Shown: piece after piece, positions 42,846 through 51,653 of the stretch
Layout: each line of letters opens with the position of its first letter
Position numbering within the stretch: position 1 is the first letter of the stretch
DNA from: Flammeovirga kamogawensis
GTDB taxonomy: Bacteria; Bacteroidota; Bacteroidia; Cytophagales; Flammeovirgaceae
Assembly (NCBI RefSeq): GCF_018736065.1
Contig: NZ_CP076129.1
Coordinates: 1,054,001-1,118,000, forward strand
Length of the DNA stretch: 64,000 nucleotides
Direction: 5' to 3'
Notes under the pieces: model-generated
What the model saw: the letters and a program-made list of their open reading frames with translations, nothing else
Databases searched by the model: none
What the model was told of the DNA's origin: nothing
Translations under genes and position numbers: made by a program

Positions 42846-44528
42846 TTAGTAGCTTAAAGCTTCTAATGTAAAATCAAAACCGGTTGTATTTCCTGAACCA
42901 CCCATACGGATAATATAGTTTGTATTAATTCTACCAGCATCTAAAACATCTGTTCTAACTACATCTGTAGGATGAGCAGTAGCATATTCTTTCCAAGAAG
43001 AGTAAGACGCAGCAGGGCTTCCTGCTATCACATCATAATCTACAGTTCCGTTACTATTAATACTTACAGTTTTATTGACACTATCTGTAGCTACATAAAC
43101 ATTCATGAAAGAAACCACATTAGGTTGGTTTATAATTACAGAAAAAGAAGGATTTACTTCAGTAACAAATTTTGCATCTTCAGCAGTTAAAAGTGTTGCA
43201 CCATATGCCCAAACTTGGTATGTATTGTCTTTTCTTTCTACAGCTGTACCAGAAACAGCACCAGTGATATTGTCTACAGTTAAAGCTGTTGCTCCAGTGA
43301 TAGAAGAAGTTGCTAAAACAGGAGTAGCACTATCAATTTCTTGACCAAGAACTATAGCATTAATTGTGAAATTGAAGGCTTCTTTCACATCATTCTTCAT
43401 CCTAATAATATAGTTTGTGTTTATTTTTAAACCATCGATACGGTTAGTTTGTAGGTAAACCATACCGTTAGTTGCAAAGTAGTTTTGAACTTCTTCCCAT
43501 GTTTCAAATTCTGCAGCATATTCATTACTAATATAAACTTGAAATTTTTTAGCAGTACTAGCTTCCCATGCATTACTTACATCAACTCTTGCGTAAGAAC
43601 CTACCCCGTCTACATTATCAGAAAAATACATATTCATATAATGGTGTGGAGCTGTAGTTGTTACAGCATAAGATGGTTCAGTTAAAGCATTAATTGCAAT
43701 AGCATTAGAAGTATTCATTCCTGTTAGAGTATAAGCAGATACAAGGTTTTGTGCTGCTATAGAAGTACCAGAAACAGACCCGTCTGTATTAACGAATAGA
43801 TTTGTAGCACCTGTAATATTATCTAAATTGATAACTGTATTTACAGTTTCTAAAGCTCCATCAGAAGGTGTATCAAAAGATTCGTTTATAAAACTAAGTT
43901 GAGTATCTAAATTCACACTGTAACTAATAGCTTTACCTGCAATTGCAGTATTCTCATCAATTAAAACATTACGTGGTGTTTGAATATTTAGACTGTAATC
44001 AGTACCTCCCATTATATAATAAAATTGGTTTGTATTAATTACTAGCTCTTCATTTTGAGTAGCAAGATTAATTGAACTAATGTCAGCTGAATTTTTTACA
44101 ATAATTGCACCTTGTAATAAGTTCATTTCTATTGCTACACTACCTTCTGATTCAGGTACATCAACAACTTCACTTCCATAATATGCCCCTTCAGAAATTT
44201 CTATAGGATTATTGTTAAACTCTTCATTATAAACCTGAATAGTAAGCTCACCAGTTACATCATGTATTGTTACAGATTCATTGATATTTATTTCACTAAC
44301 AAATTCTTCTTCACCATTTACAACAACTGTATAGCCATCTGTAATGTAATTGTGTTCAGCATTCGAACGCATATCCGAGTGTATTGAAGATAAACCTGTA
44401 AAAGAAACTACTACATCATGAGGAGTGGTTTCAGGGGTAATTTCTGTGTCGTTAGCACATGAATTTAAGTAAATGATTGCAGCCATAGCTACACCACACC
44501 TTAGGGTAAACTTTGTAATTTTGTTCAT
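42846..44528 (-). CDS. Large lipoprotein with internal repeats
   Basis: A 560-residue lipoprotein (lipobox YLNSCAN, Cys about residue 24). Two internal repeat families are visible: GLKINTNYIIRM (about 367-378) and GRINTNYIIRM (about 537-547), and ITGATNLFVNTDGSVSGTSIA (about 235-255) and ITGATALTVDNITGAVSGT (about 410-428). That implies a repeat period of about 170 residues and probably a tandem beta-domain surface protein. N-terminal domain (IHSDMRSNAEHNYITDGYTV) unknown. No enzyme motif. The IS lies just downstream of its terminator. Confidence 0.6.
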   Translation of the reverse strand: MNKITKFTLRCGVAMAAIIYLNSCANDTEITPETTPHDVVVSFTGLSSIHSDMRSNAEHNYITDGYTVVVNGEEEFVSEININESVTIHDVTGELTIQVYNEEFNNNPIEISEGAYYGSEVVDVPESEGSVAIEMNLLQGAIIVKNSADISSINLATQNEELVINTNQFYYIMGGTDYSLNIQTPRNVLIDENTAIAGKAISYSVNLDTQLSFINESFDTPSDGALETVNTVINLDNITGATNLFVNTDGSVSGTSIAAQNLVSAYTLTGMNTSNAIAINALTEPSYAVTTTAPHHYMNMYFSDNVDGVGSYARVDVSNAWEASTAKKFQVYISNEYAAEFETWEEVQNYFATNGMVYLQTNRIDGLKINTNYIIRMKNDVKEAFNFTINAIVLGQEIDSATPVLATSSITGATALTVDNITGAVSGTAVERKDNTYQVWAYGATLLTAEDAKFVTEVNPSFSVIINQPNVVSFMNVYVATDSVNKTVSINSNGTVDYDVIAGSPAASYSSWKEYATAHPTDVVRTDVLDAGRINTNYIIRMGGSGNTTGFDFTLEALSY

Positions 44529-44722
44529 TATATTTTTTTTAATAAAATTATAATGCGAACATAATCAGTTAATTGTATTTGTAAAGAATAGGAAATGATT
44601 GAAATCTATCAAAAAAAGATTTTGAAACTTTCGTTATCTAAACAAACGTTTCTATCGTAATAATGTTCTGTCTAGGTAGTAGAATAGCTTAAGAATGTTT
44701 CTATGTATTAGGTTTAAATTTG

Positions 44723-45715
44723 TTAGAAACCGATTTTAGAAATTTGTTTAAATACGAACTTTTTAGAAAGATGTATAAAATTAATATACCATGGTAAATT
44801 ATTCCATTTTAATGCAGGCAATAAGATTCTATCTTTAGTAAAACCTTCAAAGTAAGGACGTAGTTGATTTTTATAATGAATATCTATTTCCGACAAGTTT
44901 ACATAAGTACCAAAATGTAATGCAGTAGCTTTATTTAAATTTGATTTAATGAATTCACTTAAAATATAATTTCTTGAATTTTTTGATCTAGAACCTTCTG
45001 TAGCCGTATTTAATAGATATTGAAAATGGTTTTTATGTTTAATAAATATAGAAACAGACTCGTAATTATTATCAGTTGCAGTTGCAAAAATAGAAATAAC
45101 ATTATGTTTATAGAGTACTTGATATAATTGCTTTAATTGTTCTTTTATAAAATGGATATCAATATTACCGATTCTCTTGGCTGTGTTTTTTTCAAAAATA
45201 TCTAAGAAAGTGTCGATCTCTTTAAGTTCAATTAGTTCATTATTTCTATTAATTCCTCTTCTAATATTTCTCTTTTTATTTTTAGAAAATAGAGAATAAA
45301 GATCTTCCCAAGATTTTGTTAAAGAAACATTAATATCTTCAACATAGATAGTAGTATCTACCTTATTTTTAGAATTGAAAGTATAGTCGATGCAATAAGG
45401 AATCTCATTTTTGATAATTTGAAGAGCTGTAGAAGTATAATCATCTGCATTTTGTAATGAGGAGAAGTAGCCAAGTTCATGTGTGAAAAGTGGCATCTTG
45501 ATAAAATGGAAACCTTGTTTTTTCTTAACAGGGAGAGGCATCACCCATACATATTTTTCATTTTTTTGAATAATTACTGCCCACCAATCAGGGGATGTAA
45601 TATCAAGGTACCAAGAAAAAGCAAATACAATAGACTGTACAGACTCTTCAACACATGTGTTCCAAAGCGAGGTATCTATCTGATTTCTTTTTAAAAGTTG
45701 AAGTTTTTCTTTCAT
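44723..45715 (-). CDS. FemAB/GNAT-like acyltransferase
   Basis: A 330-residue protein resembling BioF2/FemAB-type GNAT acetyltransferases: FAFSWYLDITSPDWWAVI (about 33-50), KNKKRNIRRGINRNNELIEL (basic, about 144-163), and a double GNAT-like core (VISIFATATDNNYESVSIFIKHKNHFQYLLNTAT). The family usually adds amino acids or acyl groups in cell wall or surface polysaccharide synthesis. No neighbours suggest the acceptor. Single gene. Confidence 0.6.
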   Translation of the reverse strand: MKEKLQLLKRNQIDTSLWNTCVEESVQSIVFAFSWYLDITSPDWWAVIIQKNEKYVWVMPLPVKKKQGFHFIKMPLFTHELGYFSSLQNADDYTSTALQIIKNEIPYCIDYTFNSKNKVDTTIYVEDINVSLTKSWEDLYSLFSKNKKRNIRRGINRNNELIELKEIDTFLDIFEKNTAKRIGNIDIHFIKEQLKQLYQVLYKHNVISIFATATDNNYESVSIFIKHKNHFQYLLNTATEGSRSKNSRNYILSEFIKSNLNKATALHFGTYVNLSEIDIHYKNQLRPYFEGFTKDRILLPALKWNNLPWYINFIHLSKKFVFKQISKIGF

Positions 45716-45762
45716 TCAATCATTCCTCTATTTCTACGTAAATATAACTTCTTGAATAAAAA

Positions 45763-45792
45763 AATAGCATCTCAATTAATTGAAATGCTATT
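45763..45792 (-). terminator. Intrinsic terminator after the 45820-46077 gene
   Basis: Stem AATAGCAT/ATGCTATT extended by the palindromic centre TCAATTAATTGA, T run on the minus strand. Confidence 0.65.
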
Positions 45793-45819
45793 CTATAGAC
45801 ATCATTAAGATGTTTATCT

Positions 45820-46077
45820 TTATTCAGCTTTTTTCTTTCTAGTTCTTTTAGGAAGCTTTGCAATTTCTTCTTCAACAAATTTATTCATTGTAGAATAGTC
45901 AATAATTGCAACAACAGTTCCACCCTCAGGTAAACTTTCTCCTACATCATAACTATAAAGAGATAATCTAGAATATACCTTACCATTAGACGACGCTAGG
46001 TATTGACGATTTGTATGTAACTCTTTATCTGTGTCAAAGAGTAGTGTGTAACTTTTCGAATCTAGAGTGATTTCCAT
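45820..46077 (-). CDS. Small uncharacterised protein with basic tail (85 aa)
   Basis: An 85-residue protein of unknown family. Beta-strand-rich start (ITLDSKSYTLLFDTDKELHTNRQYL), then GESLPEGGTVVAIIDYS, ending in a very basic tail (LPKRTRKKKAE). The basic tail could bind nucleic acid. Its own terminator follows. Single gene. Confidence 0.5.
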   Translation of the reverse strand: MEITLDSKSYTLLFDTDKELHTNRQYLASSNGKVYSRLSLYSYDVGESLPEGGTVVAIIDYSTMNKFVEEEIAKLPKRTRKKKAE

Positions 46078-46322
46078 ATTGTTAAATATTAGAGATATGG
46101 GGATGAAAGATATTTTATAAATTATAAACTCCTCATTTAGCCATCTTCTTAACTAAAAGCGGAAGTGTAATTTACGATTATTTTGGTTGTATATATATCA
46201 TTCTTGACTAATATTTCACTTTTAACTTATTATAGAACAATATATCGTTAAAATTGTATCAAATAGAATGCTTTTTCTCCATTTTAATTCTTTAATTGAG
46301 GTACAAATAAACTAATAATTAT

Positions 46323-46907
46323 ATGTATTTATTTTTTGATACGGAAACAACAGGCTTACCTAAAAATTGGAAAGCACCTATGACGGAAGTTGATAATTGG
46401 CCAAGAGTAATTCAGCTAGGGTATCAACTTTATAATACTAATCAAGAATTAGTAAAAGAATATGCCCAGTTGATTCTACCTGATGGATGGGTTGTACCAA
46501 AAGAAAAATTTTGGATTGATCATGGTTATTCTACCGAACAAAATGAGAAAGAAGGAATACCCATGCCCAATGCTATACAAGAGTTTATTCAGGATATTGA
46601 AAAAAGCCAACATATTATTGCTCATAATTTAAGTTATGATCATAATGTTTTAGGAGCAGAAATGATTCGTTATAATCAGTTTACTCGACATAAAACAAAT
46701 AAATATTGTACTAAAGATTTAACTGTTGATTTCTGTAAAATACCAGGTAATTATGGAAAATATAAATGGCCTAAATTAGAAGAACTACATCAGATTTTAT
46801 TTAAAGAAAACTTTGATGGAGCCCATGATGCATTGAACGATGTACGAGCTACAGCAAGATGTTTTTTTGAATTATTAAACAGGAAAGAAATTACCTTATT
46901 AAAGTAA
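46323..46907 (+). CDS. DEDDh 3'-5' exonuclease (DnaQ-like)
   Basis: A 194-residue exonuclease with all DEDDh residues: Asp6 and Glu8 (FFDTETTG), Asp106 (AHNLSYDHNVL), His168 and Asp173 (AHDALNDVRAT). It degrades DNA or RNA 3'-5' with two metal ions; similar proteins act as epsilon-like proofreading or general repair exonucleases. This is a stand-alone domain without a polymerase gene nearby. ATG start; terminator follows. Confidence 0.85.
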   Translation: MYLFFDTETTGLPKNWKAPMTEVDNWPRVIQLGYQLYNTNQELVKEYAQLILPDGWVVPKEKFWIDHGYSTEQNEKEGIPMPNAIQEFIQDIEKSQHIIAHNLSYDHNVLGAEMIRYNQFTRHKTNKYCTKDLTVDFCKIPGNYGKYKWPKLEELHQILFKENFDGAHDALNDVRATARCFFELLNRKEITLLK

Positions 46908-46959
46908 CTGTTTTTATAGTTTTTGTTTTTAAAAAAGAGTAATTCTTCCAACATAATAG

Positions 46960-47008
46960 ACATCCATTTTTTTTAAGTGACTTTTAGAAAAATGGATGTT
47001 TTTTTTAT
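46960..47008 (+). terminator. Intrinsic terminator after the exonuclease gene
   Basis: Stem ACATCCATTTTT/AAAAATGGATGT with a long T run. Confidence 0.75.
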
Positions 47009-47179
47009 CTAAATTTCACTTTTATACCTTTTGAAATAGACTATTTACCCTTTTGAGTCAAATATGTGCTTATATAAGTTCATTTAATGTTCAAAACACA
47101 CTTTTAGCTTTCGTACTTTGCCTAAGTGATTACTAATAACAAAATACATTATTCAGTTTAACTATTACTACAGAATTCA

Positions 47180-49225
47180 ATGAAGAATATTACTATCGTA
47201 TATTTTATATTTCTCTTATTTTTTGGTCTCCAAACTTCTACTATTGGTCAAGGAAATAATAGTAATGTAATACAGAAAAATGGCTGCGACTTTCAAAATA
47301 ATGATTGGTTGGAAATTCCTTTATCTGGAAAGAAAGGAGAAATTACATTGAAGATAAATTATGCAAAATGTTTTCTAGATTTAAGTGATTATAAAAATTT
47401 AGCTATTGAAATAGATAACGTATCAAAAGCAGATATAGATTATTTTATTACGGTTAGAGGAACAGTAACTTATAAAAAACAACAATCAAGGTATTTATTA
47501 AGTGCTGGAGAGCACAAAATAGGAAAGGTAATTCTTATGCGTCCTAACCTTGATAAGCAAGATACATGGGTAACTACTTTGGGAAATTTAAAAATGTACC
47601 CTTATGATATGCATCCAAGATGGGATGCTTTTGATCTTAAAAAAACAACATTTATTTCTGTAAAAATAGCTTGGGAGAAATCATCTACAAGAACGGAGAC
47701 AATTAAGATGAAAGTTCCTTATGGAATAGATACTTATGAATTTGGTAAACATCCTCAATATGATCTACCTCTTCCTGTCGTAGATAATATGGGGCAATTT
47801 ATTTCTGATACTTGGGAGAGTAAAGTACTTAACACTGAGGAATTGACAAAACATGGAAAACATGACCTACATAAATTTATTGGTAAAGGGTATGATAATG
47901 CTGAATTTAATAAATATGGAGGGTGGTTAAATGGACCACAGTTTGGTGCAACGGGACACTTTTATGTTGAAAAATATAATGATAAATGGTTTTTTATAGA
48001 CCCTGAAGGTTTCCTTTTTTGGTCTATAGGTGTTACAGGCGTGAATGGAGGTTCTGCAACACCTACAAAAGATAGAGAAGAACTTTTTCCTACTTTATCA
48101 GAAAATGAATTATCTAGTGATATTGGTAGTTTATTAAAAGAGGCTGAAACATGGAAAGGAATTGATTTTCATACTAGAAACCTCATTAGAAAATATGGTT
48201 TAGATTGGAAGGAAACTCACCAAAAAGTCTCTTTAGGTAGAATGCACACTTGGGGAATGAATACATACGGAGCATGGTCGCAAGTTACAAAAGGACAGAA
48301 AATGCCTTATACCTTAATAGTACATCCTAATGTTGTCAATTTTGGGAAAGCAGATAAAGTTCCTGATCCATTTTCAGAAGAATTTAGAGAAGACCTTAGC
48401 CGTAGGTTAAAAATGATGGCCAATAAATATAAAGGAGATGAATGGAATTTAGGTGTTTTTGTTCAGAACGAAATTCACTGGGGTAAGACACATCATACAG
48501 TTCCTTTAGCTGTTTTAAATTCACCAAATTCTGTTGCTGCTAAAAAGGAGATGCTGAAGGTCTTGAAAAAGAAGTACTCTTCAATCAATAATTTAAATAA
48601 AGCATGGGGGAGTTCTTTCAGCTCTTTTGAAACTATAAAAGCAAGAAGTATTAACAAGTATAATGATACCTTTAAAACAGATATTCAAGATTTTTTACGT
48701 CATCATGCAGAAACTTTCTACAGATTATCAAAAGAGTTGGTTGAGGAATATATGCCAGGACACTTGTATCTGGGAAGTAGAATTCATGGTCAGATTATGG
48801 AAAATAATAGTATTGTACAAGAGGCAGCTGCAAAATATTGTGATGTAGTTAGTTTTAATATTTATAGGTATTCCGTTTCTGACTTTAAGCCCTTATTTAT
48901 TGCTGATAAACCTGTCATTATCGGAGAGTTTCATTTTGGAGTTGCTAGTAAAGGTGTTTGGGGAGATGGTTTGCAAAATGCAACTTCTGATGAACATCAA
49001 GCAGATCTTTACAAGGCTTATATGAAAGGAGCAATGGAGCATGAGAAAATAATTGGAGCACATTGGTTTCAGTGGGTAGATCAATTAACAACAGGTAGAA
49101 AAGATGGAGAAAATTATAGAATTGGATTAGTAGATATCACAGATCAACCTTTTGATAAACTGACCAATGCAGTAAAATATACATCAGAGACTTTGTATAA
49201 AACTAGAGTTGGCGTAAAACAATAA
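47180..49225 (+). CDS. GH50-family beta-agarase
   Basis: A 681-residue glycoside hydrolase family 50 enzyme. Signal peptide about 1-24, an N-terminal beta-sandwich domain (about 25-200), then a TIM-barrel catalytic domain. GH50 landmarks are KWFFIDPEGFLFWSIG (269-284), the acid/base Glu431 in QNEIHWG and the nucleophile Glu583 in IGEFHFG. GH50 agarases cleave beta-1,4 links of agarose, commonly releasing neoagarobiose. No T9SS tail, so probably periplasmic. It heads a locus whose later genes fit anhydrogalactose catabolism. Confidence 0.85.
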   Translation: MKNITIVYFIFLLFFGLQTSTIGQGNNSNVIQKNGCDFQNNDWLEIPLSGKKGEITLKINYAKCFLDLSDYKNLAIEIDNVSKADIDYFITVRGTVTYKKQQSRYLLSAGEHKIGKVILMRPNLDKQDTWVTTLGNLKMYPYDMHPRWDAFDLKKTTFISVKIAWEKSSTRTETIKMKVPYGIDTYEFGKHPQYDLPLPVVDNMGQFISDTWESKVLNTEELTKHGKHDLHKFIGKGYDNAEFNKYGGWLNGPQFGATGHFYVEKYNDKWFFIDPEGFLFWSIGVTGVNGGSATPTKDREELFPTLSENELSSDIGSLLKEAETWKGIDFHTRNLIRKYGLDWKETHQKVSLGRMHTWGMNTYGAWSQVTKGQKMPYTLIVHPNVVNFGKADKVPDPFSEEFREDLSRRLKMMANKYKGDEWNLGVFVQNEIHWGKTHHTVPLAVLNSPNSVAAKKEMLKVLKKKYSSINNLNKAWGSSFSSFETIKARSINKYNDTFKTDIQDFLRHHAETFYRLSKELVEEYMPGHLYLGSRIHGQIMENNSIVQEAAAKYCDVVSFNIYRYSVSDFKPLFIADKPVIIGEFHFGVASKGVWGDGLQNATSDEHQADLYKAYMKGAMEHEKIIGAHWFQWVDQLTTGRKDGENYRIGLVDITDQPFDKLTNAVKYTSETLYKTRVGVKQ

Positions 49226-49383
49226 CACATTGTTGAACCAAGACTTTGACTCTTATTTTGATCATATAAAGCACCCAAAAATGATATGAAGTCAAAATAG
49301 TGTTTGTAGTGGTTTAAATATGTAAAATAAACACTAATAATAAGTGTCATATTTGATTATAAATTTTTTAATATAAATAGACT

Positions 49384-50439
49384 ATGGATTTTTTAGCAAT
49401 AACATTAATTGTATTCGCAAGCTTTTTCCAAGGGACTTTTGGTTTGGGAATGAAACATATAGCGCCTTTAAAATGGGAAAACTGGTGGTTAGTACATTCG
49501 TTTGTAGCAATGATTGCTTTCCCTATTGTATGGTCGTTAATTGTTGTTCCAGAAACATTTGAAATTATTGCAGGAACAGATCCTTCGGTATTAACAATGG
49601 CTATGCTTTATGGATTTCTTTGGGGTATTGGTGGAATCTTATTTGGTATTAGTGTTGAGTATACTGGTATATCAATTACATATGGTATTGTAATGGGACT
49701 TGCAGCCTCAATGGGATCATTAATTCCATTATTTCAGATGGAACAATTACCAGATAATATAAGTATTGTTTTAGCAGGTGTAGCACTTCTATTAGTAGGA
49801 GTAGGTATTACAGCAGTTGCTGGAGTGAAAAGAGATAGTGTTCAGAATGCAACTCAAGAGGACAGTGAAGAAGAAGAGGATGGTGATGTTTTAGTGGCTG
49901 TTGCTCCTAAGGTAGAAACACCTAAAAAATCTATAAAAACAGGTGTAATGATTGCTACAGCATGTGGTGTTCTATCTGCTTTTTTAAATGTAGGATTCTC
50001 TAATGCAGCACCTGTTGCAGCATCTGCGGTTGCTAATTTTGGAGCAGACCCAAAAGATGCAAGTTTAGTAGCTTGGGTAGTCGTATTGCTAGGCGCATTT
50101 GCAATGAATGGTGGTTACGCTGTATTTAAATTAGTTCAAAATAATTCTTGGTCATCGTTTCAGGTGGCCAATAGCGGCAACGCATATAAATGGTCAATTT
50201 TAGCAGGTTTATTCTGGTTTGCAGCACTTGGTGTTTACGGACAAGGAGCAGCATTAATGGGAAATTTAGGTCCTGTAATTGGATGGCCAATTTTATTAGG
50301 ATTAGCACTTATTATTAGTAACGTGTGGGGATACAGATCTGGAGAATGGAAAGGTGCAAAAGGACCTTTTAATATTCTACTAGGTGGATTAGCAGTTTTA
50401 ATTGTAGCTGTTTGTATTCTAGGTTACGCAAATTATTAA
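49384..50439 (+). CDS. RhaT-family sugar permease
   Basis: A 351-residue protein with about ten membrane helices. Its N-terminus (FFQGTFGLGMKHIAPLKWENWWLVHSF) and VGFSNAAPVAASAVANFGADPKDA match the L-rhamnose-proton symporter family. RhaT imports deoxy-sugars with a proton. In this gene order it most likely imports 3,6-anhydro-L-galactose or galactose released from agar; that substrate is inference. The next gene starts 53 bp after its stop. Confidence 0.8.
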   Translation: MDFLAITLIVFASFFQGTFGLGMKHIAPLKWENWWLVHSFVAMIAFPIVWSLIVVPETFEIIAGTDPSVLTMAMLYGFLWGIGGILFGISVEYTGISITYGIVMGLAASMGSLIPLFQMEQLPDNISIVLAGVALLLVGVGITAVAGVKRDSVQNATQEDSEEEEDGDVLVAVAPKVETPKKSIKTGVMIATACGVLSAFLNVGFSNAAPVAASAVANFGADPKDASLVAWVVVLLGAFAMNGGYAVFKLVQNNSWSSFQVANSGNAYKWSILAGLFWFAALGVYGQGAALMGNLGPVIGWPILLGLALIISNVWGYRSGEWKGAKGPFNILLGGLAVLIVAVCILGYANY

Positions 50440-50492
50440 CAAAAACGACTTCTTACCCGACCAACAAGCGATTTACAAACAAAAATTATGTC

Positions 50493-51653
50493 ATGAAAAT
50501 TAAAGAAATTAAACCTTATGTTATTTCGCAGCAACTCGAAGAACCTTTCTACTTTTCTCAGTGGGAGTATGCTTCTAGAAAAATTTGCTTAGTGAAAATA
50601 ACTTTAGAAGATGGTACGTATGGATGGGGCGAAGGCTACGGTCCGGCTGATGTTTTAAAAGCTGGAATTGAGTTTTTTAAACCATTTATTATCGGAAAAA
50701 ATGCATTAGAGCACGAAGAAATTTGGCAGACAATGTATATGCGTTCTCTTGATTATGGGCGTAGCGGTATTTTCCAAGCAGCAGTAAGTGCAATAGATGT
50801 TGCCTTATGGGATATTAAAGGGAAACTTTTTAAGCAACCTGTATCCGTTTTACTAGGCGGAGTGAAAAACCCTGTTATTCATCCTTATGCTACAGGATTT
50901 TATTTTACGCAGTCGCCAACATTGGAGGCAGATTTAGTAAAAGAAGCAAAACTATACAAAAAATTAGGTTTTAAAGCTGCCAAAATGAAGGTAGGTTTAG
51001 GGATCGAAAAAGATGTTTTTTATGTTGATTTATTAAGTAAGGCTTTAGGACCTGATATTAAATTAATGATCGATTCTAACCATGCTTATAATTACAGAGA
51101 AGCTTTAGAACTTTGTAATAGATTGAAAGAATACAATATAGGTTGGTTTGAAGAACCTGTTTCTCCAGAAGATTATAATGGCTATAAAAGGCTTAGAGAT
51201 AATACTGATATTCCAATTGCTGGAGGTGAGTGCGAATATTTAAAACACGGTTTCAAACGTCTTTTTGATGCTGACGCTGTGGATATTGCACAACCAGATA
51301 TTTGTGCTTCGGGTGGTTTAACAGAAGCAAAACGCATTGCTACTCTTGCATCTACTTATCATAAAGATATTGTGCCACACTCTTGGGGTACATGGATTGC
51401 AATTAGTGCGGCAGTACATTTTGTGGCAAATTTAGATAAAAACCCAGGCAGAATGTTTGGAGAAGCACCAATGATAGAGTTGGATAGAACCGAAAACCCA
51501 CTTAGAGATAATGTAACTTTCTCTGATGTGAAAGTGGAAAATGGAAAAATATTAATACCTACAACACCTGGTTTAGGTGTAGATGTGAATCAAGATTACT
51601 TAGAAAAATATGCAAGCGATAATCGAAGAAAAGAAAGCGTTGAAGTTTGGTAA
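50493..51653 (+). CDS. Enolase-superfamily cycloisomerase, likely 3,6-anhydro-L-galactonate cycloisomerase
   Basis: A 386-residue mandelate racemase/muconate-lactonising type enzyme. Lys164 and Lys166 (AAKMKVG), metal ligands Asp194 (MIDSNHA), Glu220 (WFEEPV) and Glu246 (GGECEY), and His296 in VPHSWG fit the active site. The known 3,6-anhydro-L-galactonate cycloisomerases belong here and produce 2-keto-3-deoxy-L-galactonate. A dehydratase such as galactonate dehydratase is the alternative. The longer frame from 50412 has an internal start; ATG at 50493 is right because it removes 27 unlikely residues. It overlaps the next gene by 44 bp. Confidence 0.7.
   Translation: MKIKEIKPYVISQQLEEPFYFSQWEYASRKICLVKITLEDGTYGWGEGYGPADVLKAGIEFFKPFIIGKNALEHEEIWQTMYMRSLDYGRSGIFQAAVSAIDVALWDIKGKLFKQPVSVLLGGVKNPVIHPYATGFYFTQSPTLEADLVKEAKLYKKLGFKAAKMKVGLGIEKDVFYVDLLSKALGPDIKLMIDSNHAYNYREALELCNRLKEYNIGWFEEPVSPEDYNGYKRLRDNTDIPIAGGECEYLKHGFKRLFDADAVDIAQPDICASGGLTEAKRIATLASTYHKDIVPHSWGTWIAISAAVHFVANLDKNPGRMFGEAPMIELDRTENPLRDNVTFSDVKVENGKILIPTTPGLGVDVNQDYLEKYASDNRRKESVEVW

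Noticed and set aside
42972-43685. Plus-strand frames inside the 42846-44528 gene
   Set aside because: Antisense shadows of the repeat lipoprotein; no conserved sequence.
49226-49383. Hairpins in the agarase-permease gap as a terminator or attenuator
   Set aside because: Stems are short or mismatched (for example ACACT/AGTGT near 49332-49348) and no T run follows; not enough to call.
50412-50492. N-terminal extension of the cycloisomerase frame
   Set aside because: It adds 27 basic, non-family residues that overlap the end of the permease gene by 28 bp; the ATG at 50493 matches where the family begins.
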